From the NCBI RefSeq assembly GCF_902150045.1, contig NZ_CABFVU010000005.1, positions 124,001-188,000 on the forward strand: a stretch of DNA of 64,000 nucleotides. Reading direction: 5' to 3'. The position numbers were made by a program, and so were the translations under genes. The first letter of the stretch is position 1; each line of letters opens with the position of its first letter. Positions 61,749 through 64,000 of this stretch are shown one piece after another. A model generated the notes under the pieces. The model was not told where the DNA came from, made no database searches, and was given only the letters and a program-made list of their open reading frames with translations. The DNA comes from Chitinophaga polysaccharea. GTDB lineage: Bacteria; Bacteroidota; Bacteroidia; Chitinophagales; Chitinophagaceae.

Positions 61749-64000
61749 ATGGAGAAATCAATAAGGAAATCTTTAGAGAGAACAGGCTGGTGTTTATTGT
61801 TACTCAGTGTAGTGTTATTCAACACCGTATCTGCCGAAGAAATAGACAATGGCGGCAGCATTAAAGGGCTGGTAACTACTTCAGACAACAAGCCGGCGCC
61901 GGGCGTGGTAGTGGTATTGAAAGGCACCAAAAAAACAACCCTCACAGACGATAACGGTATTTACTTACTCCGCAACATCAACCCGGGAAATTATACGATC
62001 CAGGTATCGCTTACCGGATATGAAACCACCAGCAGGGAGGTGACCGTGGAAAAAGATAAAACCATTACCATAGATCTTCAGCTTAATATCTCTGAAAAGA
62101 ACCTGAATGAAGTAGAGATAACTGCCTCCCGGAATAAATACACCAAAAGAAGCAGCGAGTATGTAGCCAAACTGCCATTGAAAAATATTGAGAACCCGCA
62201 GGTATACAGCGTTATTTCCAGCGAGCTCATAAAAGACCAGGTGGTAACCAGCTACGACAATGCCCTCAACAATGCTCCCGGTATCAGCAAATTATGGTCT
62301 TCTACCGGCCGTGATGGCGACGGCGCCAGTTATTACTCCCTCCGTGGTTTCGCGGTACAGCCTACACTGGTAAACGGCCTGCCCGGTTTAACCAACGGAG
62401 GCCTGGATGTAGCGAACATAGACAGGATTGAAGTAGTGAAAGGCCCCTCCGGTACGCTCTTTGGCAGCTCCGTTGTTTCCTACGGCGGTCTGATCAATAC
62501 CGTTACAAAGAAACCTTATGACCACTTCGGTGGTGAAATCAGTTATACCGGTGGCAGCTATGGTCTCAATCGCGTTACCGCTGATATCAATACTCCCCTG
62601 GATAAAGACAATAAAGTGCTGCTGCGCGTAACCGGCGCTTACCACGATGAGAACAGCTTCCAGGATGCAGGCTTCGTAAAGAAACGCTTCATCGCGCCGT
62701 CGCTTACCTATCATGTCAGCGACCGCCTCACCCTCATGCTGAACACGGAATTCCTTTCTTCGGAAAGTACCAATCTTACCATGTTGTTCCTGGACCGTGG
62801 TACCGCGCTGTTCGCAAAGAACCTGCAGGAGCTGGGATACGATAACAAACGTTCTTATACCAGCAACAACCTCAGCATCAAAACGCCTACTTCCAGCGTA
62901 CAGGCCCAGGCCATCTATAAATTATCCGATACCTGGACCTCGCAAACCATTGTATCAAGAGGAACCGCTAAATCAGAAGGATATTATTCCTATCTCTACG
63001 AGGCTTCTTCCGCCATGCCTGGTTTTCCCAATATTTCACCCACTTTTGCAAGATATATCAGCTACCAGAACGGGAGCACCAATACTACTGATATCCAGCA
63101 GAACTTCACCGGCGATTTTAAGATCGGGCAGTTCCGCAACAGGGTAGTGGCCGGCCTGGATTATTTCAACCGCCACACACAGGGCAACAGCACCGGCTAT
63201 GCCTTGAATGGCTTGGTGGATATGGCTGGTAACGACAACGGTATCCTGTCAAGGCAACATACCGATTCCTTGCTGAATGCTTTACGGGTCGACAATTCCA
63301 ACCTCACACAGGAAACATACAGCGCTTATGTGTCTGATGTATTCAATATCCTGCCCAGCTTATCCGTAATGGCCAGTTTGCGTGTAGACCATTTTAAGAA
63401 TGGCGGTCTTACTGTAAGCGAAAACAATAAATACTCTCAAACCGCGCTGTCGCCTAAATTTGGTATCATGTACCAGCCTATCCTGAATACGCTGTCTGTT
63501 TTTGTGAACTATATGAATGGTTTCACCAACAGCGCACCACGGCAGCGTGGCGACAATGTGTGGGTAAGCTTCGATCCTGAGCAGGCCAACCAGATGGAAG
63601 GCGGTGTGAAAGTAAACCTACTGGGTGGTATGATCACCGGTTCCGTAAGCTACTACGATATTAAAGTAAAGAACATCATCCTGCAAACAGGTGGCGGCAC
63701 AACAACAGGCTATACCCAGGGTGGCGAAAGAACCAGTCGCGGCGTAGAAGCGGAGATCGTAGCTAACCCGGTGGCTGGTTTGAACATCAGTGGTGGCTAC
63801 AGCTACAACGACAGTAAATTCACTGAAACAAACGATAAGGAATACCTGGGCAGACGCCCTGAAGAAGCAGGCCCTAAAAACCTCGCTAACCTCTGGATCA
63901 CTTACAAATTCCAGAACGGCCCGGTGAAAGGTTTTGGTATCGGCTTCGGCGGCAATTATACCAGCGAAAACATGATCCTCAACAGGCTCACTACCGGCGT
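61749..64000 (+). CDS. TonB-dependent siderophore receptor, 3' truncated by the window
   Basis: The ATG at 61749 opens a signal peptide (MEKSIRKSLERTGWCLLLLS onward to VSAEE). About 750 codons are present with no stop before base 64000. A carboxypeptidase-like domain follows (SIKGLVTTSDNKPAPGVVVVLKG, about residues 36-58), then a plug with NNAPGISKLWSSTGRDG, LRGFAVQPTLVNGLPG and IEVVKGPSGTLFGSS, then barrel strands. The plug matches TonB-dependent siderophore receptors such as the FhuA/FhuE class; iron uptake is the expected role. It is separated from the efflux operon by the terminator. Confidence 0.93.
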   Translation, partial: MEKSIRKSLERTGWCLLLLSVVLFNTVSAEEIDNGGSIKGLVTTSDNKPAPGVVVVLKGTKKTTLTDDNGIYLLRNINPGNYTIQVSLTGYETTSREVTVEKDKTITIDLQLNISEKNLNEVEITASRNKYTKRSSEYVAKLPLKNIENPQVYSVISSELIKDQVVTSYDNALNNAPGISKLWSSTGRDGDGASYYSLRGFAVQPTLVNGLPGLTNGGLDVANIDRIEVVKGPSGTLFGSSVVSYGGLINTVTKKPYDHFGGEISYTGGSYGLNRVTADINTPLDKDNKVLLRVTGAYHDENSFQDAGFVKKRFIAPSLTYHVSDRLTLMLNTEFLSSESTNLTMLFLDRGTALFAKNLQELGYDNKRSYTSNNLSIKTPTSSVQAQAIYKLSDTWTSQTIVSRGTAKSEGYYSYLYEASSAMPGFPNISPTFARYISYQNGSTNTTDIQQNFTGDFKIGQFRNRVVAGLDYFNRHTQGNSTGYALNGLVDMAGNDNGILSRQHTDSLLNALRVDNSNLTQETYSAYVSDVFNILPSLSVMASLRVDHFKNGGLTVSENNKYSQTALSPKFGIMYQPILNTLSVFVNYMNGFTNSAPRQRGDNVWVSFDPEQANQMEGGVKVNLLGGMITGSVSYYDIKVKNIILQTGGGTTTGYTQGGERTSRGVEAEIVANPVAGLNISGGYSYNDSKFTETNDKEYLGRRPEEAGPKNLANLWITYKFQNGPVKGFGIGFGGNYTSENMILNRLTTG

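Overview
The window looks like chromosomal DNA of a Bacteroidota bacterium, most likely Chitinophagaceae and plausibly Chitinophaga. The evidence is several promoter boxes of the TAnnTTTG type, A-rich start regions, an ECF sigma/FecR/SusC/SusD unit, DUF4369-TlpA thioredoxins, a tricorn-type S41 protease, and lanthipeptide precursors with the leader signature LxLGKIKVAxLS. Genus is inference. No tRNA, rRNA, CRISPR array, insertion sequence or phage gene was found.

Layout. (1) 1-124: tail of an SGNH hydrolase. (2) 262-13342: a tellurium-resistance-type (Ter) stress island made of two convergent operons. The forward operon carries two TerD proteins, three TerY-like vWA proteins, an AIM24 protein, a PP2C phosphatase, an atypical kinase and TerC. 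The reverse operon carries a HAD protein, a phosphoribosyltransferase, two TerD proteins, TelA and an unknown protein. They meet at a terminator near 8440. The vWA/PP2C/kinase set is the TerY-P signalling triad, and the PRTase plus HAD pair fits the nucleoside-like-metabolite branch described for Ter systems. (3) 13947-20139: single genes (SnoaL/ABM protein, HEXXH lipoprotein, Crp/Fnr regulator, HAD, CAT-like acetyltransferase, lipocalin, unknown), including a 198-bp long inverted repeat at 18606-18803. (4) 20213-25627: a class I lanthipeptide locus with full-length LanB, LanC and four precursor genes. Three precursors run forward, and a 46-aa one lies on the other strand just after lanB. A strong hairpin separates the precursors from lanC, and no dedicated exporter or leader protease lies alongside. 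(5) 25738-38715: orphan LuxR-type response regulator, universal stress protein, FtsX-type permease, an AT-rich two-gene islet including a lipoprotein, a second Crp/Fnr regulator with a perfect 25-bp palindrome beside it, two SDR/AraC pairs, a fatty acid hydroxylase and a DUF4185-like protein. (6) 38813-52793: tricorn-like protease, then ECF sigma - FecR - SusC - SusD - three TlpA-like thioredoxins. (7) 52795-53527: a second, 733-bp member of the same inverted-repeat family. (8) 53587-61559: two-component system plus TolC/RND/adaptor efflux operon. (9) 61749-end: TonB-dependent receptor cut by the window edge.

Functional reading. The Ter island is a cytoplasmic and membrane stress-signalling module, with TerD calcium-binding-type proteins, MIDAS vWA proteins, phosphorylation enzymes and TerC. 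The lanthipeptide locus should make four modified peptides with one LanB/LanC pair. The sigma/FecR/SusC(STN)/SusD unit is a substrate-induced outer membrane uptake system. The efflux locus appears to carry its own two-component regulator. The most unusual items are the long inverted-repeat family placed exactly at gene 3' ends, the fourth precursor gene, and an EF-hand-like loop in the cytoplasmic linker of the RND pump.
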